From Actinomycetota bacterium (GTDB lineage: Bacteria; Actinomycetota; Humimicrobiia; Humimicrobiales; Humimicrobiaceae), in contig JADHVN010000043.1 in NCBI GenBank assembly GCA_016783995.1, positions 1 to 11,394 on the forward strand: 11,394 nucleotides of DNA. The letters are read 5' to 3'. The notes below the pieces were generated by a model. That model was not told the DNA's origin, made no database searches, and was given only the letters and a program-made list of their open reading frames with translations. The position numbers and the translations under genes are program-made. Positions 1 through 6,700 of the stretch are shown here, piece after piece. The number at the start of each line of letters is the position of its first letter. Position 1 is the first letter of the stretch.

Positions 1-390
1 TATACATCTTATGAGTATCTTTTCAAAGATATCTACAAATAACTTCTTTCCAAATCTTACCCTGGCTTTTGAAAATATGCTGTGGTCAGGAATCTCTTCA
101 TCCAGGTCATATCCGATATACCAGCGGTAGGCAAGATTAAGGGATATTTCCTCCACCAGTTTCCTCTCTGATCTTATGTCAAAAAGGTATCCCACAAGCA
201 GCATCTTTACCAGGACCACCGGATCAATGGATGGCTTTCCTGTGTGGGAATAATAACTCTTGGTAATATCCCTTACAAAATTAAAAGAGACTAGCCTTTC
301 CAGCCTCTTTAAGAGGTGATCATCCGGTACCAGTGAATCTAAATTGATATTGTAATAGATTCTTTGATTAAACTCTTTTTTGCCCTGCAC
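1..390 (-). CDS. IS5/IS1182-like transposase, N-terminal part (DUF772)
   Basis: This would be the transposase that moves the IS. Only the first 130 codons are visible and the frame is open to the left edge. The visible part matches the InsH N-terminal/DUF772 domain: an early YYNINLDSLVPDDHLL segment (residues 12-27), then TGKPSIDP (about 50-57) followed by VLVKMLLVGYLFDIRSERKL, and PDHSIFSKARVRFG near residues 105-118. The DDE catalytic domain would lie beyond the window. The start is the GTG at 390, with GAAGGTGA just upstream inside the preceding gene. It overlaps that gene by 23 bases in another frame, so translational coupling is likely. An A6G run lies in the overlap, but the frame relation would need a +1 rather than the usual -1 slip. 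Family membership is firm; the exact IS family is not. Confidence 0.85.
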   Translation of the reverse strand, partial: MQGKKEFNQRIYYNINLDSLVPDDHLLKRLERLVSFNFVRDITKSYYSHTGKPSIDPVVLVKMLLVGYLFDIRSERKLVEEISLNLAYRWYIGYDLDEEIPDHSIFSKARVRFGKKLFVDIFEKILIRCI

Positions 391-559
391 CGCTCACCTT
401 CTTTCTTTTAAGTATTAGAGTATCTTTATCTTCTATCTCCCATTCCACAGGATCAGCTTTGGAAAAATTCATGGCCATGGCAATAGCCCTGGGGAAGTTA
501 ATGTAATACTGGTTAAAATCTTTTCTGGTTATTTGCTGTATCTTGGCAGTATATCCCAT
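368..559 (-). CDS. AbrB/SpoVT-like small DNA-binding protein of the IS
   Basis: This 63-residue protein is encoded directly ahead of the transposase and overlaps its start. The core, with YYINFPRAIAMAMNF near residues 18-32 and WEIEDKDTLILKRKK near 39-53, has the swapped-hairpin AbrB/MazE look (a 'Phe-Pro-x-x-Ile' strand, then Trp-Glu-(Ile/Val)-Glu and a basic tail). Small proteins of this kind precede some IS1182/IS5-group transposases. AbrB-like proteins usually bind dyads as dimers. Here a 20-base inverted repeat lies on the -10 box and leader of its own promoter, so autorepression of the IS is the natural inference. The start is ATG with AGGAG six bases upstream. Being an orphan antitoxin is less likely, because no toxin is present. 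Confidence 0.75.
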   Translation of the reverse strand: MGYTAKIQQITRKDFNQYYINFPRAIAMAMNFSKADPVEWEIEDKDTLILKRKKVSGAGQKRV

Positions 560-578
560 TTTTTACTCCTAGATGTTA

Positions 579-600
579 ATAATAGTTATTTAACTATTAT
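579..600. promoter_or_regulatory. Inverted repeat, candidate operator of the IS promoter
   Basis: Arms ATAATAGTTA (579-588) and TAACTATTAT (591-600) are perfect 10-base reverse complements around a TT centre. The right arm covers most of the -10 box and the left arm covers the likely transcription start. A dimeric protein bound here would block RNA polymerase, and the AbrB-like product of the first gene is the obvious candidate ligand. AT-rich sequence makes chance dyads commoner, but 10 perfect pairs in this position are notable. Confidence 0.5.
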
Positions 601-624
601 ACAATATTATTAAGAGTTTGGCAA
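596..624 (-). promoter_or_regulatory. Sigma70-like promoter of the IS operon
   Basis: On the minus strand TTGCCA (619-624) and TATAAT (596-601) are separated by exactly 17 bases. The -10 matches the consensus fully and the -35 matches in five of six positions. The predicted transcript starts about 30 bases ahead of the AbrB-like gene. No other promoter is needed for the overlapping transposase. Confidence 0.75.
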
Positions 625-759
625 CAAGCCCGGAGGGGTTCACCCCACTTTCTACTCTAATACAAGTTTTTTAATATAGATTTATATTAATTTTACATTT
701 AGTATTTGTATTTATATATAATTGTTTTTTAGATTTTAGAACCCTTCTGAAATTAATAA

Positions 760-1092
760 TTAAGTTTCGGTATTCTCTTTGTTTTCTTCCTTTTCTTTTT
801 TTGGAATTATTACTTCTTTTAGTGTTTCTACTTTTTCTTTGCTTTTTTTCACAAATTCTTTTGTTTTGTCTATGGCCTCAGTTACACCTTTTTTACTTTT
901 TCCAACAAATTCTTCGGTTTTATCTTTTATATCTTTTCTAATCCCTTTTCCTGGTTTGGGTGCAAATAATATTCCAATGATAAAGCCTAAAAACAATCCA
1001 GTTAATAAAGAAATTAGTATCTCTAAAAAATAATTTTTTTCTTCTTTTTTTACTTCTTTTTTCTCTACTTTTTCTTTGTTTTCTTCATTCAT
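760..1092 (-). CDS. YtxH-domain membrane-anchored protein
   Basis: This is a 110-residue protein of the YtxH family, a group of small envelope or stress-associated proteins of unclear biochemical role. Residues 1-20 are very rich in Lys and Glu. Residues about 21-43 form one transmembrane helix with the family's Gly-rich face (LTGLFLGFIIGILFAP), followed at once by the signature APKPGKGIRKDI. The rest is a charged Lys/Glu amphipathic helix that probably extends from the membrane into the cytoplasm. I chose ATG 1092 because GAGGTGG lies eight bases upstream. A GTG at 1101 is in frame, but its only purine tract overlaps it. The gene stands alone. The flanking AT-rich DNA holds promoter-like hexamers but none with good spacing. 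Confidence 0.8.
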   Translation of the reverse strand: MNEENKEKVEKKEVKKEEKNYFLEILISLLTGLFLGFIIGILFAPKPGKGIRKDIKDKTEEFVGKSKKGVTEAIDKTKEFVKKSKEKVETLKEVIIPKKEKEENKENTET

Positions 1093-1101
1093 CTTTTCCA
1101 C

Positions 1102-1584
1102 CTCATATCGTATTAATATAATAATAAATTATTAATAATTGTATTTATGTTATTTATTATATAACTTATTATCACAAATTGGTAATATGTCCAAGATATA
1201 TAATAATGGTTGGCTGCCCCAAGTAGTGAAATTTCGAACCAAATTTTAAAGGAAGTAATTTATTTAAAGGTTATTTTGAGGAATTAAAAAAAGTCTTGTA
1301 TGGCTGGAGATATTGAACACATTTAGAACTAAATATTACCCAGATATTATCTTGCTAATCCCTCAAATTAAGTTAATAAAAGAAGGTTTTGCTTAGGTGG
1401 TTAAATAATATTAAGAATTAAATTAGCTAATTAAATTACAGACACTTAAAAATTGTGATAATTACTCAAGAGGTGTTATTATATATTGCATTGCTGGTAG
1501 TAGAGTAACCTGCAAAATGGTTTAATTCGGAATGTTAGCAGTTGATTGTAAATATGGGTCATAAATAAGATTAAGGATTAAAAA
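1102..1584. other. Intergenic region, no intact gene
   Basis: These 480 AT-rich bases lie between the divergent YtxH and glycosyltransferase genes. A 14-base palindrome, AATTATTAATAATT (1127-1140), is close to the ytxH leader but is low-complexity. Short plus-strand readings look protein-like without a start codon or Shine-Dalgarno site: 1280-1396 (38 sense codons, ending PQIKLIKEGFA) and a different-frame piece ending near 1315 (FKGYFEELKKVLYGW). They may be debris of a frameshifted gene. I do not recognise it. No convincing terminator or structured RNA was seen. Confidence 0.5.
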
Positions 1585-2787
1585 ATGGGTTTTTTGCTTT
1601 ATTATCAGTATGTTGTTCTGCTTGCACTGAGCCTGATGCTACTGAATCTGGTAATTAATAATTTCGTTTTTAAAAATGTAGAGAATTATTCTTTAACTGG
1701 CCAAGTTTTAAAAAATCCTTCGCTCATATCAATTTTAATTCCCGCAAGAAATGAAGCTGAAAACATTTCAAGGTGTTTAAAATCACTTTTAAAGCAGGAT
1801 TATCCAAATCTGGAGATAATTGTCCTTAATGATAATTCAACTGACGGGACAAGCAAAGTGGTAAAAGTGATTGCTGAAAAAGACAACAGGGTCAGATTGG
1901 TAGAAGGCGCTCCCTTGAAAGATGGATGGATTGGTAAAAATTTTGCGTCTCACCAGCTTGCAAAGTATGCAAAAGGTGAATATTTTATTTTTACAGATGC
2001 AGACACCTTGCATTTCCCGAAAACTGTATCAAGCGCTTTTGGCGCACTCATTACCACAAAAGTAGACGCACTCTCAATATACCCAAGACAGATAATGGTT
2101 ACTTTTGCTGAGAGAATGACAGTGCCAATAATAAATATTGCACTTCAATGTTTTATACCTTTTATACTTATAAAGAAAAGTAAAAGCCCTTTATTCAGTA
2201 CTGCAATAGGACAGTTCATGATGTTTAAAAGGGAAGCTTATGAAAAAATAGGCGGATATGAATCAATTAAAGGACATATGATTGATGATATCCAGATTTC
2301 CAAGAGAGTAAAAAAATCGGGATATAAGTTTATGGTATTTGATGGAAGGAATACTATCTATTGCAGGATGTATAAGAATTTGAAAGGAGTAGTAATAGGC
2401 TTGGCAAAAAGCATATATCCAGCGTTTAATGGCAACATATTAGCATTATTTTCATTTACCGGTTTACTTACTGCAACGCTTCTTATTCCTTTTACGCTTC
2501 TTCCATTAGGAGCTTTTTTATTCGACTGGCCCGTTGCTATTATCAGATTAATAATTTTTCAGATTATTATTGTACTGGCGATAAAGACGATATTTGCAAT
2601 CAGATATAAACAAAGAATGCTTGATATACTTCTTGCACCGGTATCCATGGCTATAATAGATGCCCTTATTTTTGTATCTTTTTTCCAGGCCAAGTATGGA
2701 GAAGGCCTTTCGTGGAAGGGAAGAGTATATGATGTTTCAGGAAATGATAAAACAACACTGATAAGGGAAAAACCTTGGATAAATTAA
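1585..2787 (+). CDS. Family 2 glycosyltransferase, membrane-bound (CrtQ/HpnB-like)
   Basis: This is a 400-residue GT2 enzyme predicted to move sugar from a nucleotide donor to a lipid or glycolipid acceptor at the inner membrane. Residues 3-29 form an N-terminal membrane helix. The GT-A domain follows: ISILIPARNEAENI (48-61), the donor-site VLNDNSTDGT (80-89), and the metal-binding FTDADT with Asp138 and Asp140. GQFMMFKREAYEKIGGYE (209-226) precedes the likely catalytic Asp234-Asp235. After about residue 285, two or three hydrophobic helices lead to LSWKGRVYDV, a C-terminal motif common in carotenoid- and hopanoid-associated members. AAGGA lies seven bases ahead of the ATG. No carotenoid or hopanoid genes are adjacent, so the acceptor cannot be named. 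The family call is secure and the substrate is open. Confidence 0.88.
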   Translation: MGFLLYYQYVVLLALSLMLLNLVINNFVFKNVENYSLTGQVLKNPSLISILIPARNEAENISRCLKSLLKQDYPNLEIIVLNDNSTDGTSKVVKVIAEKDNRVRLVEGAPLKDGWIGKNFASHQLAKYAKGEYFIFTDADTLHFPKTVSSAFGALITTKVDALSIYPRQIMVTFAERMTVPIINIALQCFIPFILIKKSKSPLFSTAIGQFMMFKREAYEKIGGYESIKGHMIDDIQISKRVKKSGYKFMVFDGRNTIYCRMYKNLKGVVIGLAKSIYPAFNGNILALFSFTGLLTATLLIPFTLLPLGAFLFDWPVAIIRLIIFQIIIVLAIKTIFAIRYKQRMLDILLAPVSMAIIDALIFVSFFQAKYGEGLSWKGRVYDVSGNDKTTLIREKPWIN

Positions 2788-3098
2788 TTTTCTAATTCTG
2801 ATTATATTATCTTAACTTTGGGGTAAACAAGTCTATAATAAGCATACGTTTATATCCTAATTAATATTTGAAAGTCTTGGAATTGACTACAGCAAAGCAA
2901 ATTTTAAGTTGACATCGGTTTTAATAGTAAAATACCCATTTAATGTCACAGATTTGTCACGGACAGAACACAAATATATGAAATTGAATAAATTGAAACA
3001 ACACATTATTTTTATTTATAATTTAAGCAGGCATCGAAAGAATGATATTGGAGTATACTCAAGAATTCATAATAATATGCCTTAAGGAATAGATTTTG
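2788..3098. other. Intergenic region left of the tmRNA-like scar
   Basis: About 310 AT-rich bases hold no open reading frame worth calling. The repeat TGTCAC occurs twice, 11 bases apart (near 2944-2960), followed by GGACA. This could be an integrase arm site given the scar at 3100, but it is too short to claim. A TTGACA at about 2909 has no well-spaced -10 partner. No terminator was seen behind the glycosyltransferase. There is no sequence able to pair with the acceptor strand of the tRNA-like piece downstream. Confidence 0.4.
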
Positions 3099-3099
3099 T

Positions 3100-3126
3100 C
3101 GGGTTCGAATCCCGCCGCCTCCACCA
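3100..3126 (+). other. tmRNA (or tRNA) 3'-end fragment, candidate attachment-site scar
   Basis: The piece contains a T-arm (CGGG, loop TTCGAAT at 3104-3110, CCCG), an acceptor 3' strand CGCCTCC (3116-3122), discriminator A and CCA (3124-3126). The fifth T-stem pair is broken (T3099 opposite C3115). No matching 5' acceptor strand (GGAGGCG) or D/anticodon arm occurs in the preceding 300 bases. This is what remains when an integrase recombines in the 3' end of an RNA gene. The CGCCTCCACCA tail is typical of tmRNA (ssrA), a common integration target; a serine-type tRNA is the alternative. By the usual geometry the integrated element would lie to the left. No integrase gene is in the window. Confidence 0.7.
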
Positions 3127-3198
3127 TGAGGTAATAGGTACGTGCACAGTAATAGAGCATAGTATATCTCTTATATTAGCTAAAGTCTCTTTTAATTA

Positions 3199-4056
3199 TT
3201 AAGCATGTTTTAGTGTTGCAGTAATAGAGTTGATTTTTTTTGCTCTTTCCTTAAGCATCTTTGTTTCTTCTTCTATTATTGGTTTGAACTTATCAGTGAT
3301 ATCACAGGCCCACCACAAGAGTTCCGCATGGGAAGGTGATACTGCAGCAGTTACTGGTTTGGAAAGAGTAAATCTTAAAGCCAAAAAAGCTTCATCGTAA
3401 TTATCTACTGGAGCATACCAGCATTTGGACCATTTCTTCTCTTCATCTTTGCTCCAGTTTCTTTTTGCCAATGCTTTTAAGGCCAATATACCCATATTTT
3501 TTTCTTTGGCTCTCTTTAGGACTTTGGGACCGAAACCGTCTTTTAGCCAGCAGACCCAGTTAAAGGGAAAAAGTATGCTATCAAAATCATAACAGTCCAT
3601 AAGAGCCAGAGCTGCTTCTTCGGTATGGGCTGAAAAGCCGATATGGCGGATAATCCCCTTGTCCTTTGCTTCAATGAAGGCTTCTAGGGCCCCATCAGGT
3701 CCCATTATTCTATCTACTTCCTCTAAGGTTATAACCCCGTGTAGCTGGTAGAGATCAAAGTAATCTGTCTTAAGTAGTTTTAATGATCTGGCTAAATCTT
3801 TGGCTGCTTTAGCTTTAGTCCTTTCAAGGGTCTTACAAGCTAAAAAGCAGTCTTTTCGATAAGGTTTGAGAGCAGGGCCCAGTATTTCTTGAGCATTACC
3901 ATACTGGGGGGCGACATCAAAATAATTTACTCCTTTATCAATTGCCATAGAAACGTATTCAACGGCATCTTTGGGTCTTTCATCCATTACTATTATGCCC
4001 CCAAAACCTACAATGGATAGTTTCTCTCCAGTTCTTCCCAGTGTCCTTCTTTTTAT
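3199..4056 (-). CDS. Aldo/keto reductase, apparent ATA start
   Basis: This is an NADPH-type aldo/keto reductase with a TIM barrel that reduces carbonyl compounds; the substrate is unknown. The first in-frame ATG (3987) gives 262 residues that lack strand beta1. Upstream the frame stays open and encodes IKRRTLGRTGEKLSIVGFGG, the standard family N-terminus, back to an ATA codon at 4056 preceded by GGGGG at five bases. A TAG lies four codons further up. The full protein is therefore 285 residues. Numbered from ATA, the catalytic tetrad is intact: Asp47 (NYFDVA), Tyr52, Lys75 (ACKT) and His106 (YQLHG). GIIRHIGFSAHT follows in the barrel. A well-formed promoter ends about 30 bases ahead of the ATA. 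CTG at 4041 is a less likely start. The family is certain; the start codon is inferred. Confidence 0.88.
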   Translation of the reverse strand: MKRRTLGRTGEKLSIVGFGGIIVMDERPKDAVEYVSMAIDKGVNYFDVAPQYGNAQEILGPALKPYRKDCFLACKTLERTKAKAAKDLARSLKLLKTDYFDLYQLHGVITLEEVDRIMGPDGALEAFIEAKDKGIIRHIGFSAHTEEAALALMDCYDFDSILFPFNWVCWLKDGFGPKVLKRAKEKNMGILALKALAKRNWSKDEEKKWSKCWYAPVDNYDEAFLALRFTLSKPVTAAVSPSHAELLWWACDITDKFKPIIEEETKMLKERAKKINSITATLKHA

Positions 4057-4091
4057 TTTGGCCCCCTAATCATAAACATAATTATATAAAA

Positions 4092-4120
4092 ATTATAGAC
4101 TGAGGTTACTTATTAAGCAA
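4092..4120 (-). promoter_or_regulatory. Sigma70-like promoter of the aldo/keto reductase
   Basis: On the minus strand TTGCTT (4115-4120) and a perfect TATAAT (4092-4097) are 17 bases apart. Transcription would begin near 4085, leaving a leader of about 28 bases that carries the GGGGG ribosome site ahead of the ATA codon. This position supports translation from the long frame rather than from the internal ATG at 3987. Confidence 0.7.
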
Positions 4121-4139
4121 TAAAATCCCATAATTATAA

Positions 4140-4439
4140 CGATTCTATAACTTCTGTGGCATGAACTCCGGAAGAGATATAGATAAATTTAAAAAGCTTG
4201 GTCTTACTAAAGATAAGCCTATTAAAATAAATACACCTCTGGTAAAGGAATGCCCTATAAATATAGAATGTGTGATTAAAAGCATCACCAATCTTGGTGT
4301 ACATGACCTTTATATTGGGGAGGTTATGTTAGTTACTTATGATGAGGAAATTATTTATGAAGATGGTGATATTGATTATGACAGGCTTGATATAATGTCA
4401 TACTGCATGGGTAAATACTTCAGGAATTCAATGATTTAG
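4140..4439 (+). pseudogene. Flavin reductase family protein, C-terminal half only
   Basis: The frame reads NFCGMNSGRDIDKFKKLGLT, then ECPINIECVIKSITNLGVHDLYIGEV and DGDIDYDRLD. This is the second half of FMN-binding flavin reductase-like proteins, whose full form is about 185-190 residues. Similarity continues upstream of the first ATG (4161), through YNFCG, to a TAA at 4137. The ATG is therefore an internal Met and not a true start, and it has no Shine-Dalgarno site. The N-terminal half, including most of the FMN pocket, is absent and is not found nearby. It has been replaced by the promoter region of the divergent aldo/keto reductase. It is most likely a 5'-deleted relic, with no sign of expression. 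Confidence 0.75.
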
Positions 4440-4510
4440 AGATACCATTTCTGTACCAGTTATATTTTTAATATCTTTTTACTTTTTTAAACGGTCAACA
4501 AAAGAGTATT

Positions 4511-6622
4511 TTAGCTGCCTAAAAGGTCAAGCATTTTTTCTATATCGTTTGTTGGTAAATTACATTGATAATCAACGCAAATATATGCTGTTGCCCTGTT
4601 ATTAAGACTTGCATAATTTGTAGTATATTCAGCAATGCCTGTAATTTCAGGACTGCTTTCTTCGGCTGGTTTAAAAAGAACAATTTTATTGGGTATAAAG
4701 TGTGTCCGTAAGGCATTAAGCATTTTCTCTGTATCGTTTGATTTGCTCTTTCCACAGATTATAACTTCATAAGAAGGTCCAAATAGGAAGTCATAACCAA
4801 CAAGGAATTGTGTATGAAAATCAGGATTCCGTTCAACATCACTGAAAAAAGCTTCGCCAAGTTTTGTTGCTTTTTCTGTTAAATCTGCTCTTGCTGTAAT
4901 TTTACCCAATCTGGTTAGATTTAGCATAGCAATTGAATTGCCTGATGGGATAGCCCCGTCACTGCTATATTTCATTCTTGATATAACATCTGCGTTATCC
5001 AATGAGGTAAAATAAAAGCCACCGTTTGTATTGTCCCAGAACTTTTCAATTAATCTGTCGTTTAGTTCAATTGCTTTTTTAAGATATGATATTTCAAATG
5101 TTGCTTCATAAAGTTCTATCAAACCCATTATAAAAAAGGCATAATCATCAAGATTTGCTTTGACTCCAGCCTCACCTGACCGGTAGCTGTGCAACAACTC
5201 TCCATTATCTGAATGTAGTTTTTCCAGAATGAAATCAGCTGCTTTTTTTGCAGTCCTGCTGTACTTTTCATTATTTAAAACACTGGAAGCCCTGGCAAGG
5301 GAAGCTATCATGAGTCCATTCCAGTCAGTTAAGATTTTATCATCTTTTAAAGGATGCATCTTCTTTTCGCGTTCTCTGTAAAGCTTTTCCCTTATTTTTT
5401 CGATTTTTCCTTTTACCTGCTCCTCGGTCATATTATAATGTAGGGCAATTTCTGGTAATGACTGCTCCAGATGAAGAATATTTCTGCTACTGCTCTGCTT
5501 TGTTGATTCCTCCAAAAAATTGCCCTCTTCTTTTATATTGAAGATATCTATAGCAAAATCCGCTTCTTTTTTGTCGAGAATGTCATTTATTTCTTCCATA
5601 GTCCACAGGTAGAACTTGCCTTCCTCTCCTTCACTGTCTGCATCCTCTGCAGTATAAAATCCACCTTTCTCTGAAGTCATATCCCTAAGAACATATGTAA
5701 AAATCTGTTCCGCTGTTTCTCGATATTCAATGTTACATGTTGCCTGAAAGGCTTCTATATATGCAAGGGATAAAAGAGCCTGGTCATAGAGCATTTTTTC
5801 AAAATGAGGCAGCAGCCAATTTGCATCTGTAGAATACCGATGAAAACCATATCCTAAATGGTCCCAGATCCCACCCATTTTCATTGACTTGAGTGTTTTT
5901 TCAACAATTGCATGAGCCTGTTCGTTTCCAGTCCTGTTCCAGTATCGCAAGAGGAATAAATAGTTATGCGGCAAGGGAAATTTTGGAGAAGAGCCAAATC
6001 CACCATTTTCTGCATCATAGAAATTTAAAAGTGTTTTAAATGCAGCATCCAGAACTGAATCATCCAGTTTCTTTGACTCAGTTTTTTCAGATAATTCATT
6101 TAAATGTCCGGCAATCTCATCTGCTGACTTTAACGCTTTTTGCTTCTGGCTGGTCCAGATTTCTTTTACATTTCCTATAAGTTCAATCATACCAATTAAC
6201 CCAGTTCTTGATTCTTTGGGAATATAGGTTGCAGCAAAGAAAGGCTTTTTATCAGGAGTCATGATTATTGTCAGCGGCCAGCCTCCTCTACCGGTCATTA
6301 ACTGGGCTATATCCATGTAGATTTTGTCTATATCCGGTCTTTCCTCTCTGTCCACCTTTATATTGATAAAAACCTCATTCATAAGTTCTGCAACATCTTC
6401 ATCTTCAAATGATTCCTGCTCCATTACATGACACCAGTGACATGATGAATATCCAATAGACAGAAATATGGGCTTATCTTCTTCAATAGCTTTCCGAAAA
6501 GCTTCCTCCCCCCAGGGATACCAGTTAACAGGATTATCAGCATGTTCGAGCAAGTAGGGACTGGTCTCGTTTTGTAACCTGTTATAATTTATATGCTTTT
6601 CTTCTTCATTTTTATTTTTCAT
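4511..6622 (-). CDS. yyaL: Thioredoxin-fold DUF255 protein, YyaL/SSP411 family
   Basis: This 703-residue protein has the usual length of the YyaL/spermatogenesis-associated protein 20 family. The N-terminal DUF255 domain has a thioredoxin fold: [20 protein letters not shown] (15-34), then [12 protein letters not shown] with Cys61-His-Trp-Cys64, then [10 protein letters not shown] and GGWPLTI with a thioredoxin-like cis-Pro. The rest is an alpha/alpha-barrel like glycoside-degrading or epimerase proteins, with a [17 protein letters not shown] signature and [10 protein letters not shown]. The biochemical role is not established; a thiol-redox or sugar-modifying function is proposed for the family. 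It is cytoplasmic, with no signal peptide. The ATG at 6622 lacks a good ribosome site (only AAGA), so translation may be weak. An extended -10 element with a large palindrome precedes it. It is the last gene of the minus-strand redox group, 78 bases after the small peptide gene. Confidence 0.92.
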   Translation of the reverse strand: MKNKNEEEKHINYNRLQNETSPYLLEHADNPVNWYPWGEEAFRKAIEEDKPIFLSIGYSSCHWCHVMEQESFEDEDVAELMNEVFINIKVDREERPDIDKIYMDIAQLMTGRGGWPLTIIMTPDKKPFFAATYIPKESRTGLIGMIELIGNVKEIWTSQKQKALKSADEIAGHLNELSEKTESKKLDDSVLDAAFKTLLNFYDAENGGFGSSPKFPLPHNYLFLLRYWNRTGNEQAHAIVEKTLKSMKMGGIWDHLGYGFHRYSTDANWLLPHFEKMLYDQALLSLAYIEAFQATCNIEYRETAEQIFTYVLRDMTSEKGGFYTAEDADSEGEEGKFYLWTMEEINDILDKKEADFAIDIFNIKEEGNFLEESTKQSSSRNILHLEQSLPEIALHYNMTEEQVKGKIEKIREKLYREREKKMHPLKDDKILTDWNGLMIASLARASSVLNNEKYSRTAKKAADFILEKLHSDNGELLHSYRSGEAGVKANLDDYAFFIMGLIELYEATFEISYLKKAIELNDRLIEKFWDNTNGGFYFTSLDNADVISRMKYSSDGAIPSGNSIAMLNLTRLGKITARADLTEKATKLGEAFFSDVERNPDFHTQFLVGYDFLFGPSYEVIICGKSKSNDTEKMLNALRTHFIPNKIVLFKPAEESSPEITGIAEYTTNYASLNNRATAYICVDYQCNLPTNDIEKMLDLLGS

Positions 6623-6651
6623 ATTAGAAAATCTTAAAAAATATTACCAAT

Positions 6652-6687
6652 TAATTACTACTAAATTAGTAGTAATTATTTATATCA
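6652..6687 (-). promoter_or_regulatory. Extended -10 promoter abutting a 27-base palindrome, upstream of yyaL
   Basis: TGATATAAA (6679-6687, minus strand) is an extended -10 element. Directly next to it, where transcription would start, lies a perfect palindrome with 13-base arms (6652-6664 and 6666-6678) around one base; its core is ACTACTAA-A-TTAGTAGT. A further half-site, ACTACTA, lies at 6692-6698, just upstream of the -10. The hairpin has no GC and its nearest U-run is some 15 bases away, so it is not an intrinsic terminator. A dimeric repressor site is the simplest reading. No regulator gene for it is identifiable in the window. Confidence 0.55.
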
Positions 6688-6700
6688 TAAAACTACTATA

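Larger units (their letters stand above)
1..648 (-). mobile_element. Insertion sequence, 5' part (runs off left edge)
   Basis: This is an IS element made of a small AbrB-like gene followed by a DUF772-type transposase, both read leftwards and cut by the window edge. Its upstream border is not proven. A GC-rich block at about 619-648, containing the dyad GGGGT-TC-ACCCC, stands out from the AT-rich flanks. It sits just outside the -35 box, where a terminal inverted repeat would be expected, so I place the end near 648. The other end, the target duplication and the transposase catalytic region lie outside the window. Confidence 0.7.

Noticed and set aside
779..1033. Plus-strand open frame of 84 codons opposite the YtxH gene
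   Set aside because: It is the antisense shadow of a Lys/Glu-rich gene (Ser/Phe-rich translation), has no ribosome site, and the minus frame has a clear family match.
1127..1140. AATTATTAATAATT palindrome as an operator
   Set aside because: It is pure A/T and low-complexity in a very AT-rich stretch, with no well-placed promoter to control.
2909..2940. TTGACA followed by TAATAG/TAAAAT as a promoter
   Set aside because: The spacing to either -10-like hexamer is too short, and no gene follows on that strand.
2788..3126. A complete tRNA or tmRNA gene ending at 3126
   Set aside because: No 5' acceptor strand, D arm or anticodon arm that fits the 3' end is present upstream, and the T stem loses its last pair.
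4161..4439. Treating the 92-codon frame as an intact small gene starting at ATG 4161
   Set aside because: Family similarity extends upstream of that ATG, no ribosome site is present, and half the domain is missing.
4540..4755. Second minus-strand frame inside yyaL
   Set aside because: It is an out-of-frame reading of the yyaL 3' part with no ribosome site.
6652..6678. The yyaL palindrome as an intrinsic terminator for the upstream flavoprotein/peptide genes
   Set aside because: The stem has almost no G:C pairs, and the nearest U-run is about 15 bases beyond it.
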